Part shown: positions 1-7,895 of the stretch, piece by piece
Layout of the letters: every line of letters begins with the position of its first letter
How positions within the stretch are numbered: position 1 is the first letter of the stretch
NCBI RefSeq assembly: GCF_946885885.1
Contig: NZ_CAMPHN010000025.1
Span: 1 to 40,044, forward strand
Direction: 5' to 3'
DNA: 40,044 bases
DNA from: an uncultured Pseudomonas sp.
Lineage (GTDB): Bacteria; Pseudomonadota; Gammaproteobacteria; Pseudomonadales; Pseudomonadaceae
Made by a program: the position numbers and the translations under genes
The notes under the pieces: generated by a model
What the model saw: only the letters and a program-made list of their open reading frames with translations
What the model was told of the DNA's origin: nothing
Databases searched by the model: none

Positions 1-416
1 ACCTCGCCGTGCCGTTGCGCCAGGCCGACGCCAACCTGCTGCGCACCCTGGAAGAACACGCGCTGACCCTGATGGCCGGCCTGGATGGCGACGAGCCGTT
101 GCCGCAGCGGGTGAAAACCGCATTGCGCCTGCTACTCAAGGATGGTTTACCGCGCAAGGAACGGGTGGCGGAGAAATTCCATATGACCGTGCGCACTCTG
201 CAACGCCACCTGCAGCAGGCCGGCACCAGCTACCAGCAAATTCTCGACGAGTTGCGCCAGGAGCTGGCCGAGCATTACCTGCTGCGCAGCGAACTGACGA
301 TCCAGGATATCGCCAGCTACCTGGGCTTTACCGAATCGCGCTCCTTCCATCGCAGCTTCAAGGCCTGGACCGGACAAACCCCTGGCGAATACCGCGAAGC
401 CAAGCGCAACCGCTGA
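1..416 (+). CDS. AraC-family transcriptional regulator, C-terminal part (5' truncated by window edge)
   Basis: The reading frame is open from the first bases of the window, so the gene starts upstream and only the last ~138 residues are visible. The end holds a complete AraC/XylS DNA-binding domain. A first helix-turn-helix lies around the RVAEKFHMTVRTLQRHL stretch. A second lies around TIQDIASYLGFTESRSFHRS, followed by the family-typical FKAWTGQTPGEYR ending. The effector-binding N-terminal domain lies outside the window, so the ligand is unknown. It is convergent with the DMT exporter next to it, with only 15 bp between the stops, so co-regulation cannot be read from the layout. The family assignment is firm. 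No specific name is given. Confidence 0.88.
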   Translation, partial: LAVPLRQADANLLRTLEEHALTLMAGLDGDEPLPQRVKTALRLLLKDGLPRKERVAEKFHMTVRTLQRHLQQAGTSYQQILDELRQELAEHYLLRSELTIQDIASYLGFTESRSFHRSFKAWTGQTPGEYREAKRNR

Positions 417-431
417 GCGCCCGTCTCCGAT

Positions 432-1406
432 CTACAGCAGAGGCTTGGCCAAACCCTGCATTCTCGCCCGCCGGGCACGCAAGCCGACCATCAGCGAGGG
501 GCCCAGGGCGATCAACGCCGAGCCCAGCACCACCAGAACGGCGCCGCCATAGGCGAGGCAATTGATCTGCTCGGGCTGCACATGATCCGGCCACCAGCTC
601 GCCGCCAGCGCCACCGAGACGAAGGTGATCAGCGGCGTGATCGCCAGGGTCGCGCTGACCCGCGAGGCTTCCCAATGCGCCAGCGCTTCGGCGAAAGCGC
701 CATAGGCCACCAGGGTATTCAGGCAACAGGCGAACAACAGCCAGCCTTGCGACGGACTGAGCGCGAGCGCCTGCAGGGGGTGAGCCCAGGGGGTCAGCAA
801 CAACGCGCAGGCCAGGTAGATCACCATCATCACCTGCAACGAGTTCCACACGGTCAACAACTGCTTCTGCGCCAAGCCGTAGAATGCCCAGACGAAGGCC
901 GCCAGCAGCACTGTCAGAACCCCAGTGGTGTAGTCACTCAACGACGTCAGCAATTCCATCAGGCGCTGATTGAAAAACAACCCGAAACCCAACAGCAGAA
1001 CCGCCAGGCCCAGCCCCTGGCCGAGACTGAAACGCTCGCGAAAGACCAGCAGGCTGCCGACCAGCAGCAGGATAGGCGCGACCTGAATCACCAATTGCGT
1101 GGTGCCCGGACTGAGCAGCGTCAGCCCGGCCAGATACAGCACATAGTTGCTGCTCAACCCGGCAATCGCCAGCGCCAGCAGCCATGCGCCCTTCTTACCC
1201 AGGGGACGAAAGCGCGGCAGACGCCGGCTCGCAGCCAGATAGGCGAGCAGAATCGAGCCGGCCACCAACAGGCGAAACCAGGTCACGGTGACCGGGTCCA
1301 TGACTTGCAGCACCTGTTTGAGCTGGATCGGCAGCACACCCCAGAGCACAGCGGTGAGCAACGCCAGGAACATACCGTAAAGCCAACGACCGGAAGAGAT
1401 ATGCAT
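432..1406 (-). CDS. EamA/DMT-superfamily membrane transporter
   Basis: The 324-residue protein is almost entirely hydrophobic, with about ten predicted membrane segments in two EamA-type halves. The first half begins at FLALLTAVLWGVLPIQLKQ, a pattern typical of drug/metabolite exporters with a Pro kink in helix 1. The second half begins near LTVLLAAFVWAFYGLAQKQ, which repeats the pattern. Such proteins export amino acids, metabolites or drugs across the inner membrane, and the substrate cannot be told from the sequence. The ATG at 1406 is preceded by a GAGG-type ribosome site. About 280 bp of non-coding DNA separate it from the next gene, which is divergent. Confidence 0.9.
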   Translation of the reverse strand: MHISSGRWLYGMFLALLTAVLWGVLPIQLKQVLQVMDPVTVTWFRLLVAGSILLAYLAASRRLPRFRPLGKKGAWLLALAIAGLSSNYVLYLAGLTLLSPGTTQLVIQVAPILLLVGSLLVFRERFSLGQGLGLAVLLLGFGLFFNQRLMELLTSLSDYTTGVLTVLLAAFVWAFYGLAQKQLLTVWNSLQVMMVIYLACALLLTPWAHPLQALALSPSQGWLLFACCLNTLVAYGAFAEALAHWEASRVSATLAITPLITFVSVALAASWWPDHVQPEQINCLAYGGAVLVVLGSALIALGPSLMVGLRARRARMQGLAKPLL

Positions 1407-1686
1407 GGAGGCCTCGAATGCACGCCGACACGGGCCTCAGAGCAGGGCTGGCAACGACGCAAAGCACCATTCTAGGCGGTTCGCGCTTGGGGCCACAGCT
1501 ACAGTTCCGGGGGTCGAAGGCGGCCAACTGTACCTATGGCGAGCATGCAGGCGCCTGAAACTTGACGGCAGAAAACTGTAAAAACAGCTAAGTTCCGGTA
1601 ATAGACGACCATCTGTCGCCAAGTCAAACGTCAGCTATTCAGCGGATTAGACTCAGACTATCCCGGCTTTTTGTGGAGATTTGGCT

Positions 1687-1920
1687 ATGTTCGGTCAGCG
1701 CAATGTGGATCCGAGCCCCGGCACGCACTACCGCAGTGAGCGCGTCACGGCGGTTAACGGGCAGTATTTCTTCTCGACCCGCGAAGGCACCCTGGAAGGC
1801 CCCTACTTCACCCGTGTCGATGCATTGCACGGGATCGACGCCTATATCAACCGCATGCAAGTCGCTAAATCGCTTTATGCGCGGGTCGATCCCGCACTAC
1901 GCACCGCACCGCCGAAATAA
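1687..1920 (+). CDS. Small DUF6316-like protein
   Basis: A 77-residue soluble protein with a pattern I associate with the DUF6316 family of Pseudomonas: a G-T-H-Y-R-S motif near residue 15, then NGQYFFSTREGTLEGPY, then a helical C-terminal third. The middle looks like a short beta-sheet unit of the kind that ends in an EGxxxGPY/F turn. The function of the family is unknown. The ATG at 1687 has a GTGGAG ribosome site 8-9 bp upstream, which decides against the slightly earlier TTG and ATG codons. The gene is monocistronic and ends in a strong bidirectional terminator at 1952-1986. The family name comes from memory and has moderate confidence; the coding call is firmer. Confidence 0.75.
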   Translation: MFGQRNVDPSPGTHYRSERVTAVNGQYFFSTREGTLEGPYFTRVDALHGIDAYINRMQVAKSLYARVDPALRTAPPK

Positions 1921-1951
1921 ATAGCCTCGCCGACCGGCATCCAAAAAAAGC

Positions 1952-1986
1952 AAAACCCCGGTACAGCCAAGCTGTACCGGGGTTTT
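1952..1986. terminator. Bidirectional intrinsic terminator
   Basis: A perfect 15-bp inverted repeat (AAAACCCCGGTACAG, loop CCAAG, then its complement) is flanked by A and T runs on both strands. It sits between the convergent small gene ending at 1920 and the thiolase ending at 2011, so it can terminate both. Confidence 0.95.
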
Positions 1987-2010
1987 GTGCGTGCGGACGA
2001 CAGGTCGCTG

Positions 2011-3195
2011 TTAACGCACCGCCTCGAACAACCCGGTGGCGCCCATACCGCCACCCACGCACATGGTGACGATGCCATAGCGCAGGTTGCGCCTTTGTAG
2101 CTCACGCACCAGATGACCAACCTGGCGCGAGCCGGTCATACCGAAGGGATGGCCAATGGAAATCGAGCCGCCGTTGACGTTGTACTTGTCGTTATCGATC
2201 TGCAAACGGTCGCGGGCATACAGACACTGCGAGGCGAAGGCCTCGTTGAGTTCCCACAGATCGATATCGGCAATCTGCAGGCCTTTGGCCTTGAGCAGTT
2301 TCGGCACCGAGAACACCGGGCCGATGCCCATCTCGTCGGGCTCGCAACCGGCGACCGTGAAGCCGCGGAAGAACGCCTTGGGCTTGAGCCCCAGCTCGAT
2401 GGCCTTGTCCAGGCTCATCACCAGAGTCATGGATGCGCCGTCGGACAACTGCGAAGCGTTGCCGGCGGTGACCGAGCCGTCTTCGGCGAACACCGGCTTG
2501 AGCGCGTTCAGGCTTTCGATGGTGGTATCGGGGCGATTGCAATCGTCGCCCTCGACCACGCCCTCGACGATCTTCTTCTCGCCGGTGGCTTTATCTTCTA
2601 TCTGGTACTTGACCTGCATCGGCACGATTTCGTCGTTGAACAAGCCCGCCGCCTGGGCCGCGGCGGTGCGCTGCTGGCTTTGCAGGGCATAGGCATCCTG
2701 CGCCTCGCGGCTGACGTTGTAACGCCGCGCGACTATCTCGGCGGTCTGCCCCATGGGGTAGTAAATACCCGGCACATCCTGCTGCAGGATGGGGTTGAAC
2801 AGGTTGTCGGTGTTCATGCTCTTCAGGGTCATGGTGATCGACTCGACGCCGCCGGCGACGATGATGTCGCTACAGCCCGAGGCGATCTGGTTGGCGGCGA
2901 TAGCGATCGCCTGCAAACCGGACGAGCAGAAACGGTTGAGGGTCATGCCCGCGACCTGGGTACCGAGGCCGGACAATACCGCGACGTTACGGCCGATGTT
3001 CATGCCCTGGGCGCCCTCGTTGGAGCCGGCACCGACGATGCAATCGTCGACCAGTGCCGGATCGATACCGCTGCGTGCGAGCAACGCGTTGACGCAGTGG
3101 GCTGCCATGTCATCCGGACGGGTCAGATTGAACTTGCCACGGAAGGACTTGGCCAAGCCAGTCCGCACGCTTTCAACGATCACCACTTCACGCAT
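2011..3195 (-). CDS. Acetyl-CoA/acyl-CoA C-acyltransferase (thiolase)
   Basis: A 394-residue thiolase, the normal length for the family. It would catalyse thiolytic cleavage of 3-ketoacyl-CoA, or the reverse condensation, in the cytoplasm. The nucleophile is Cys90 in the NRFCSSGLQA motif. The catalytic His349 is in the GHPFGMTG box and the acid/base Cys379 is in CVGGGMGATG. Start: the ATG at 3195 (MREVVIVESVRTG) has a TGAGG ribosome site and matches the usual thiolase N-terminus, whereas an ATG four codons earlier lacks this. The gene stands alone, with no 3-hydroxyacyl-CoA dehydrogenase or hydratase partner next to it, so it is probably not the FadA of a FadBA complex. Chain-length preference cannot be read from the sequence. 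Confidence 0.93.
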   Translation of the reverse strand: MREVVIVESVRTGLAKSFRGKFNLTRPDDMAAHCVNALLARSGIDPALVDDCIVGAGSNEGAQGMNIGRNVAVLSGLGTQVAGMTLNRFCSSGLQAIAIAANQIASGCSDIIVAGGVESITMTLKSMNTDNLFNPILQQDVPGIYYPMGQTAEIVARRYNVSREAQDAYALQSQQRTAAAQAAGLFNDEIVPMQVKYQIEDKATGEKKIVEGVVEGDDCNRPDTTIESLNALKPVFAEDGSVTAGNASQLSDGASMTLVMSLDKAIELGLKPKAFFRGFTVAGCEPDEMGIGPVFSVPKLLKAKGLQIADIDLWELNEAFASQCLYARDRLQIDNDKYNVNGGSISIGHPFGMTGSRQVGHLVRELQRRNLRYGIVTMCVGGGMGATGLFEAVR

Positions 3196-3346
3196 GTCGC
3201 ACCTCATCTTTAGGGAGCCTTTGGATGAGCGAAGAATAGGACCGACAACCCAGACCGACGATTACTATTCATCGGATATATGCGCAACCATCCTCAGGAT
3301 GGACCGGACTGGCAAATTAGCCGTCGAATAAGTCACATGTGCAGCA

Positions 3347-4834
3347 TCAATCCCTGGCGAACGCCGCCTCCAGCGCCTCGTTGATCGTGCGCAACACTTT
3401 GACCCGGGCGAAGCGCTTATCGTTGGCCTCGACCAGCGTCCAGGGCGCGATTTCGGTGCTGGTGCGGTCGACCATATCGCCCACCGCATCGCGGTATTGC
3501 GACCACTTCTCGCGATTGCGCCAGTCGTCCTCGGTGATTTTGAAGCGTTTGAACGGAATCTTTTCGCGCGCCTGGAAGCGCTGCAATTGCACGTCCTGGT
3601 CGATCGCCAGCCAGAACTTCACCAGCACCACGCCGGCGTCGGTCAGTTGCTCCTCGAAGTCGTTGATTTCGCCATAAGCGCGCAGCCAATCGGCCGAACT
3701 GCAAAAACCCTCGACCCGCTCGACCAGCACCCGGCCATACCAGGAGCGGTCGAACATGGTGAATTTGCCGCGCGCCGGAATATGCCGCCAGAAACGCCAT
3801 AAATAGGGCTGCGCACGCTCCTCCTCGGTCGGTGCCGCTATCGCGACAATGCGATACTGACGGGGATCCAGCGCCGCCGCCACGCGGCGGATGGCCCCGC
3901 CCTTGCCGGCCGCATCGTTGCCCTCGAATACCGCGACCAACGCGTGCTTGCGCATGCGCTTGTCGCGCATCAACAGCGACAGGCGCGCCTGTTCGACAGC
4001 CATCTGCTCGTTGTAGTCGTCCTTGGCCAGCGCCTGGCTCATATTCAGGCTGTCGAGCAGACCGCGATCGTCCAGGCTGGAGGTCAAAGGCGCGGCATGC
4101 GGGTGAGGAGTCGGCCGGGCGTCGCTTCTCAACGCGGCCTGCAAGCCATCGAGCAGAATCCGTCCGACCGTCAGGCTGCGGTAATACTCATCCGCGCCCT
4201 CCACCACATACCAAGGCGCGTAGTCGCGGCTGGTGCGGCGCAGTACCCGCTCGCCGACACGCACGAATTTGTCGTAGGTTTTCGACTGTTGCCAATCCAG
4301 CGGGCTGATGCGCCAGCTGTGCAGCGGGTCGTCCTGCAACTGCTTCAAGCGTGCCTTCATCTGCTTCTTCGACAAGTGAAACCAGAACTTGAAAATCAAC
4401 GCGCCCTCATCGAACAGCATGCGCTCCATCGCCAATGCGCGATCGATAGCCTGGTCGAGCACGGCATCCTTGAAGCGGTTATGCACACGCCCTTGCAGCA
4501 TCTGGCTGTACCAGTTGCCGAAGAAAATGCCGGTCGAGCCCTTGGCCGGCAATTGCCGCCAATAACGCCAGGCCGGTGGCCGCGCCAGTTCCTCGTCGGT
4601 CTGCTGGTCGAAGGTGCTGACCTGGATCAGCCGCGGGTCCATCCACTCGTTGAGCAACTTGACCGTCTCGCCCTTGCCCGCGCCCTCGATGCCGTTGAGT
4701 AGGATGATCACCGGAAAGCGCGCCTGCTGTTTCAGCTCGTACTGCGCCTCGAGCAACGCCTCGCGCAACTCGGGCACGGCGGCGTCGAAGGTGGCTTTAT
4801 CGATACTGTGGCCAATCTCGGCGGATTCGAACAT
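3347..4834 (-). CDS. pap: Polyphosphate:AMP phosphotransferase (two fused PPK2 domains)
   Basis: The 495-residue protein holds two PPK2-type kinase domains in tandem, the class II PPK2 architecture known to phosphorylate AMP to ADP with polyphosphate. Domain 1 spans roughly residues 15-245 with a Walker A at 48-55 (GIEGAGKG). Domain 2 spans roughly 265-490 with a second Walker A (NDAAGKGG) near residue 305. Each domain also carries the family pattern of Arg-rich and WRYW/WRFW lid segments (PPAWRYWRQLPAKG, QPYLWRFWRHIPARG) and an FGNWY or FDRSWYGR motif. It is cytosolic and links polyphosphate reserves to adenylate energy charge. It is transcribed away from mnmC, with about 107 bp between the starts. 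The fusion and both P-loops look intact. Confidence 0.92.
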   Translation of the reverse strand: MFESAEIGHSIDKATFDAAVPELREALLEAQYELKQQARFPVIILLNGIEGAGKGETVKLLNEWMDPRLIQVSTFDQQTDEELARPPAWRYWRQLPAKGSTGIFFGNWYSQMLQGRVHNRFKDAVLDQAIDRALAMERMLFDEGALIFKFWFHLSKKQMKARLKQLQDDPLHSWRISPLDWQQSKTYDKFVRVGERVLRRTSRDYAPWYVVEGADEYYRSLTVGRILLDGLQAALRSDARPTPHPHAAPLTSSLDDRGLLDSLNMSQALAKDDYNEQMAVEQARLSLLMRDKRMRKHALVAVFEGNDAAGKGGAIRRVAAALDPRQYRIVAIAAPTEEERAQPYLWRFWRHIPARGKFTMFDRSWYGRVLVERVEGFCSSADWLRAYGEINDFEEQLTDAGVVLVKFWLAIDQDVQLQRFQAREKIPFKRFKITEDDWRNREKWSQYRDAVGDMVDRTSTEIAPWTLVEANDKRFARVKVLRTINEALEAAFARD

Positions 4835-4941
4835 ATGTTGCTCCCTGATCTGATCGCTTCAGCCTAGCGGATCGGCCAGCGACTTGTCCGGACAGGTGAC
4901 GCAATCGGCTAGAATGCGCGCCTGCTCAATCCGGTGCTGCC

Positions 4942-6927
4942 ATGTCCAACTCGCCCACTCAACCGCCCGCCCCGTCCACCGCGCAACTCGACTGGGATGC
5001 CCGGGGGCAGCCGTTATCGCGGCTGTTCGGCGACGTGTATTTCTCCAACGAAAACGGCCTGGCCGAGACCCGCTACGTCTTCCTCGACAACAACGACCTA
5101 CCCGCCCGCTTCGCCACCCTGACCGCCGATGAGCACCTGAGCATCGGCGAGACCGGTTTCGGCAGCGGCCTGAATTTTCTCTGCGCCTGGCAGCTGTTCG
5201 AGCGAGTGGCGCCGGCAGGCGCACGGCTGCATTTCGTCAGTGTGGAAAAATACCCGTTCAGCCGGGCCGACTTGCAGCGCGCGCTGGCGCTGTGGCCGGA
5301 GTTGGCGTCCTATGCCCAAGCGCTGTTGCAGCAGTACGTCGCCCTGCACCCGGGCTTTCAAAGGCTTTCGTTCGCCGACGGACGCATCGTCCTGACTCTG
5401 CTGGTCGGCGATGCCCTGGAGCTGCTGCCGCAACTCGACGCGCGCATCGACGCCTGGTTTCTCGACGGCTTCGCCCCGGCGAAGAATCCCGCCATGTGGG
5501 CGCCGGAACTGTTCGCCGAGCTGGCCCGGTTGAGCGCCCCCGGCGCCACCTTCGGCACCTTCAGCAGCGCCGGCCTGGTGCGGCGCGGTCTTAAGGAGGC
5601 GGGTTTTGGCGTCAAACGCGTGCCAGGCTTGGGCAAGAAGTGGGAAGTGCTTAAAGGCCAGTTTCTCGGCGAATCCGGTAGCGGCGCCAAACCCTGGTTC
5701 GCCCGACCCGAGGCGCCAACGGGCGAACGTCATGCCCTGATGATCGGCGCCGGCCTGGCCGGCTGCGCCACGGCCGCCAGCCTGGCCGCCCGCGGCTGGC
5801 GGGTAACCCTGTTGGAGCGGCATGCCGCGATTGCCCAGGAGGCCTCGGGCAATCCGCAAGGCGTGCTCTATCTCAAGCTCTCGGCCCACGGCACGACCCT
5901 GTCGCGGCTGATCGTCAGCGGCTTCGGCCATACCCGCCGCCTGCTCGAACGCCTGCACAAGGGCCGCGACTGGGACAACTGCGGCGTGCTGCAACTGGCG
6001 TTCGATGCCAAGGAAGCGCAACGCCAGGCGCAGTTGGCCGGTGCCTTCGACGAGGATCTGCTGATCAACCTCGACCGTGCCGCCGCCGAAGACAAGGCCG
6101 GTATCGCCCTGGCCAGCGGCGGCCTGTTCTATCCAGAGGCCGGCTGGGTGCATCCGCCCGCCCTGTGTCAACTGCTTAGCGCGCACCCGAATATCGACTT
6201 GCTGCTACATCGCCACGCGCTCGAATTACGCCGTGACGGCCCGCAGTGGCAGGCCTGGAACGGCGAGCAGCTGCTGGCCAGTGCGCCGGTCGTGGTATTG
6301 GCCGGCGCCGCCGAGATCGCGCGCTTCCCGCTCAGCGCCGAGTTGCCGCTCAAGCGCATTCGCGGGCAAATCACCCGCGTACCGGCGACGGCCGCCAGCG
6401 CGGCATTGCGCAGCGTGGTCTGCGCCGAGGGTTATGTCGCACCGGAACGCTTTGGCGAACACACCTTGGGGGCGAGTTTCGACTTCAAAAGCGAGGACCT
6501 GGCGGTCAATCTCGCCGATCACGCGCATAACCTGCAATTGCTCGCGGATATTTCCAGCGATCTGGCCGAGCGCCTCGAAGCCGAGCGCCTCGAACCGGCG
6601 CAACTCGAAGGCCGCGCCGCCTTTCGCTGCACCAGCCCGGATTATTTGCCGATCGTCGGGCCTTTGGCCGAGCGCCAGGCGTTTCTCCAAGCCTACGCGG
6701 TACTCGGCAAGGATGCCCGACAGGTGCCGCCAACGCCCTGCCCCTGGCTCGACGGCCTGTATATCAACAGCGGCCACGGCTCGCGCGGGCTGATCACCGC
6801 CCCGCTGTCCGGCGAACTGATCGCCGCCTGGCTGAACGACGAACCCCTGCCCCTGCCGCGCGACGTCGCCGAAGCCTGCCACCCGAACCGTTTTATGTTG
6901 CGCCAGTTGATCCGCGGCAGCCGTTAA
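4942..6927 (+). CDS. mnmC: Bifunctional tRNA mnm5s2U34 methyltransferase / FAD-dependent cmnm5s2U34 oxidoreductase
   Basis: A 661-residue MnmC of normal bifunctional length. The N-terminal MnmC2 domain (about residues 1-240) has the SAM-binding GETGFGSGLNFL motif near residue 70 and the DAWFLDGFAPAKNP motif. The C-terminal MnmC1 domain starts with an FAD dinucleotide-binding motif (GAGLAGCATAASLAARG) near residue 268 and ends with the YINSGHGSRGL segment typical of DAO-type oxidases. Known role: the FAD domain removes the carboxymethyl group from cmnm5s2U34 and the SAM domain methylates the resulting nm5s2U34 in the wobble position of tRNAs for Lys, Glu and others. It is a single gene, divergent from pap and followed by repeat DNA. 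Confidence 0.96.
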   Translation: MSNSPTQPPAPSTAQLDWDARGQPLSRLFGDVYFSNENGLAETRYVFLDNNDLPARFATLTADEHLSIGETGFGSGLNFLCAWQLFERVAPAGARLHFVSVEKYPFSRADLQRALALWPELASYAQALLQQYVALHPGFQRLSFADGRIVLTLLVGDALELLPQLDARIDAWFLDGFAPAKNPAMWAPELFAELARLSAPGATFGTFSSAGLVRRGLKEAGFGVKRVPGLGKKWEVLKGQFLGESGSGAKPWFARPEAPTGERHALMIGAGLAGCATAASLAARGWRVTLLERHAAIAQEASGNPQGVLYLKLSAHGTTLSRLIVSGFGHTRRLLERLHKGRDWDNCGVLQLAFDAKEAQRQAQLAGAFDEDLLINLDRAAAEDKAGIALASGGLFYPEAGWVHPPALCQLLSAHPNIDLLLHRHALELRRDGPQWQAWNGEQLLASAPVVVLAGAAEIARFPLSAELPLKRIRGQITRVPATAASAALRSVVCAEGYVAPERFGEHTLGASFDFKSEDLAVNLADHAHNLQLLADISSDLAERLEAERLEPAQLEGRAAFRCTSPDYLPIVGPLAERQAFLQAYAVLGKDARQVPPTPCPWLDGLYINSGHGSRGLITAPLSGELIAAWLNDEPLPLPRDVAEACHPNRFMLRQLIRGSR

Positions 6928-6938
6928 CGCCGCGACCC

Positions 6939-7007
6939 GTAGCCTGAATGAAATCCGGGGAGCGGTATCAGCCGCAGCAGCTTTCCCCGGATTGCATCCG
7001 GGCTACC
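6939..7007. repeat. Inverted pair of the dispersed GTAGCC...AATCCGGG repeat
   Basis: Two facing copies of a short repeat (GTAGCCTGAATGAAATCC at 6939 and the reverse-oriented ATTGCATCCGGGCTAC ending at 7006) can pair into a hairpin downstream of mnmC. The rest of the 256-bp gap up to 7183 holds a further GTAGGGCGGACATGCCG-type repeat with its inverted partner CTTGTCCGCC, and I see no gene in it. Related copies occur at 9675, 11615 and 16203. Confidence 0.7.
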
Positions 7008-7183
7008 AGAGCCTACAAGGCCTGCGAAAAACCGTAGGGCGGACATGCCGCAGGCTTGTCCGCCATTTGCACCATCAACGGTGGACAAGGCTTCGCCATG
7101 GCCACCCTACCCAGGCTTTGGGAGCCTGGATAAGCCTTGGCGCAATCCGGGGTATGGCTCTCGATTGGTTTACAGGTGGCGTA

Positions 7184-7657
7184 TCACTCCATAGCCCCGC
7201 ATAACTCGGCGGCGCGCAGCAGCGCGGCGGTCAGGCTGTGGCGCTCCCACTCGCTGAGCGCGGCGAAGCGCTGGCGGAACTCGGGCGGTAGCAGGCTCGG
7301 CGCCTGCTGCATCAGCTCGCGTCCCGCATCGCTGAGCAACAGCCATTGCCGGCGCCGGTCCTGATCGTCGCGCTGACGCTGCAACAGCCCGAGTTCCTCC
7401 AGCCGGTCGAGCATCCCCGACAACGTTGCCGCGGTCAGGCTGACGCGCCCGCTGAGGGCGCTCGCGGTCATCCGCGCCTCGTCCGCCAGCACCTGCAAAA
7501 TCATCAATTGCATGGGCGTCAGGCCGCCGAAGCGGCTGAGACGCTTGGCATGCACTTCGCCGGCTTGCTGCAACCGCCGCAGGGCCTTGAACAAAGGCAT
7601 TTCGAAGGCGCTCACGGCAGAAAAATCAATTTCTACTGGAACTATTTTTTCACTCAT
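7184..7657 (-). CDS. MarR-family transcriptional regulator next to the NAGGN operon
   Basis: A 157-residue winged-helix protein of MarR size. The recognition region is MTASALSGRVSLTAATLSGMLDRLEELGLL, followed by the wing with the family-typical D-x-R motif (QRDDQDRRRQWLLLSDAG). It is transcribed away from asnB, 238 bp from the asnB start, and I infer that it regulates the NAGGN genes and itself. The perfect dyad at 7683-7696, just upstream of its own start, is a good candidate operator. Start: an ATG at 7657 is chosen; a GTG four codons upstream (7669) is also possible and neither has a strong ribosome site. The ligand is unknown. From memory, the same MarR gene sits at this place in P. aeruginosa-like genomes. 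Confidence 0.88.
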   Translation of the reverse strand: MSEKIVPVEIDFSAVSAFEMPLFKALRRLQQAGEVHAKRLSRFGGLTPMQLMILQVLADEARMTASALSGRVSLTAATLSGMLDRLEELGLLQRQRDDQDRRRQWLLLSDAGRELMQQAPSLLPPEFRQRFAALSEWERHSLTAALLRAAELCGAME

Positions 7658-7682
7658 CGCATCAACCACACTGGCAATAAAG

Positions 7683-7696
7683 CTTTGACATCAAAG
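7683..7696. promoter_or_regulatory. Candidate MarR operator dyad
   Basis: CTTTGA-CA-TCAAAG is a perfect 6-2-6 inverted repeat, 26 bp upstream of the MarR start codon. On the minus strand, a TTTACA -35-like box lies 17 bp before a TTTGAT -10-like box that overlaps the dyad, so a bound dimer would block the marR promoter. Size and symmetry fit MarR-family operators. Binding is inferred. Confidence 0.5.
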
Positions 7697-7895
7697 TATT
7701 ATTTTGTTTTGGTGTAAAAGACTCAGCGATATCCATGGAAGAGATATAACCAGCAGCGAGGAGCGTCTTTAACGCTAATGACTTTGGCTCGATAGATGCC
7801 AAATTCATCTGCTTGCTGGATTGCGGCGCCAAGCGTCGTATTGCCAATGGATTAAACGCGAAACCACTCCCCAACGGCCACACCGGTAAGGAATT

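Noticed and set aside
582..1475. A 297-residue open frame opposite the DMT transporter
   Set aside because: Very Gln/Arg/His-rich with no motif, fully antisense to a clear membrane protein; a GC-bias shadow.
1576..1587. CTGT-AAAA-ACAG palindrome as a LexA (SOS) box
   Set aside because: Spacing is 4 bp between half sites, not the 8 bp of the LexA consensus, and the nearby small gene has no SOS role.
3288..3302. CCATCC-TCA-GGATGG hairpin after pap as a terminator
   Set aside because: No T-run on either strand.
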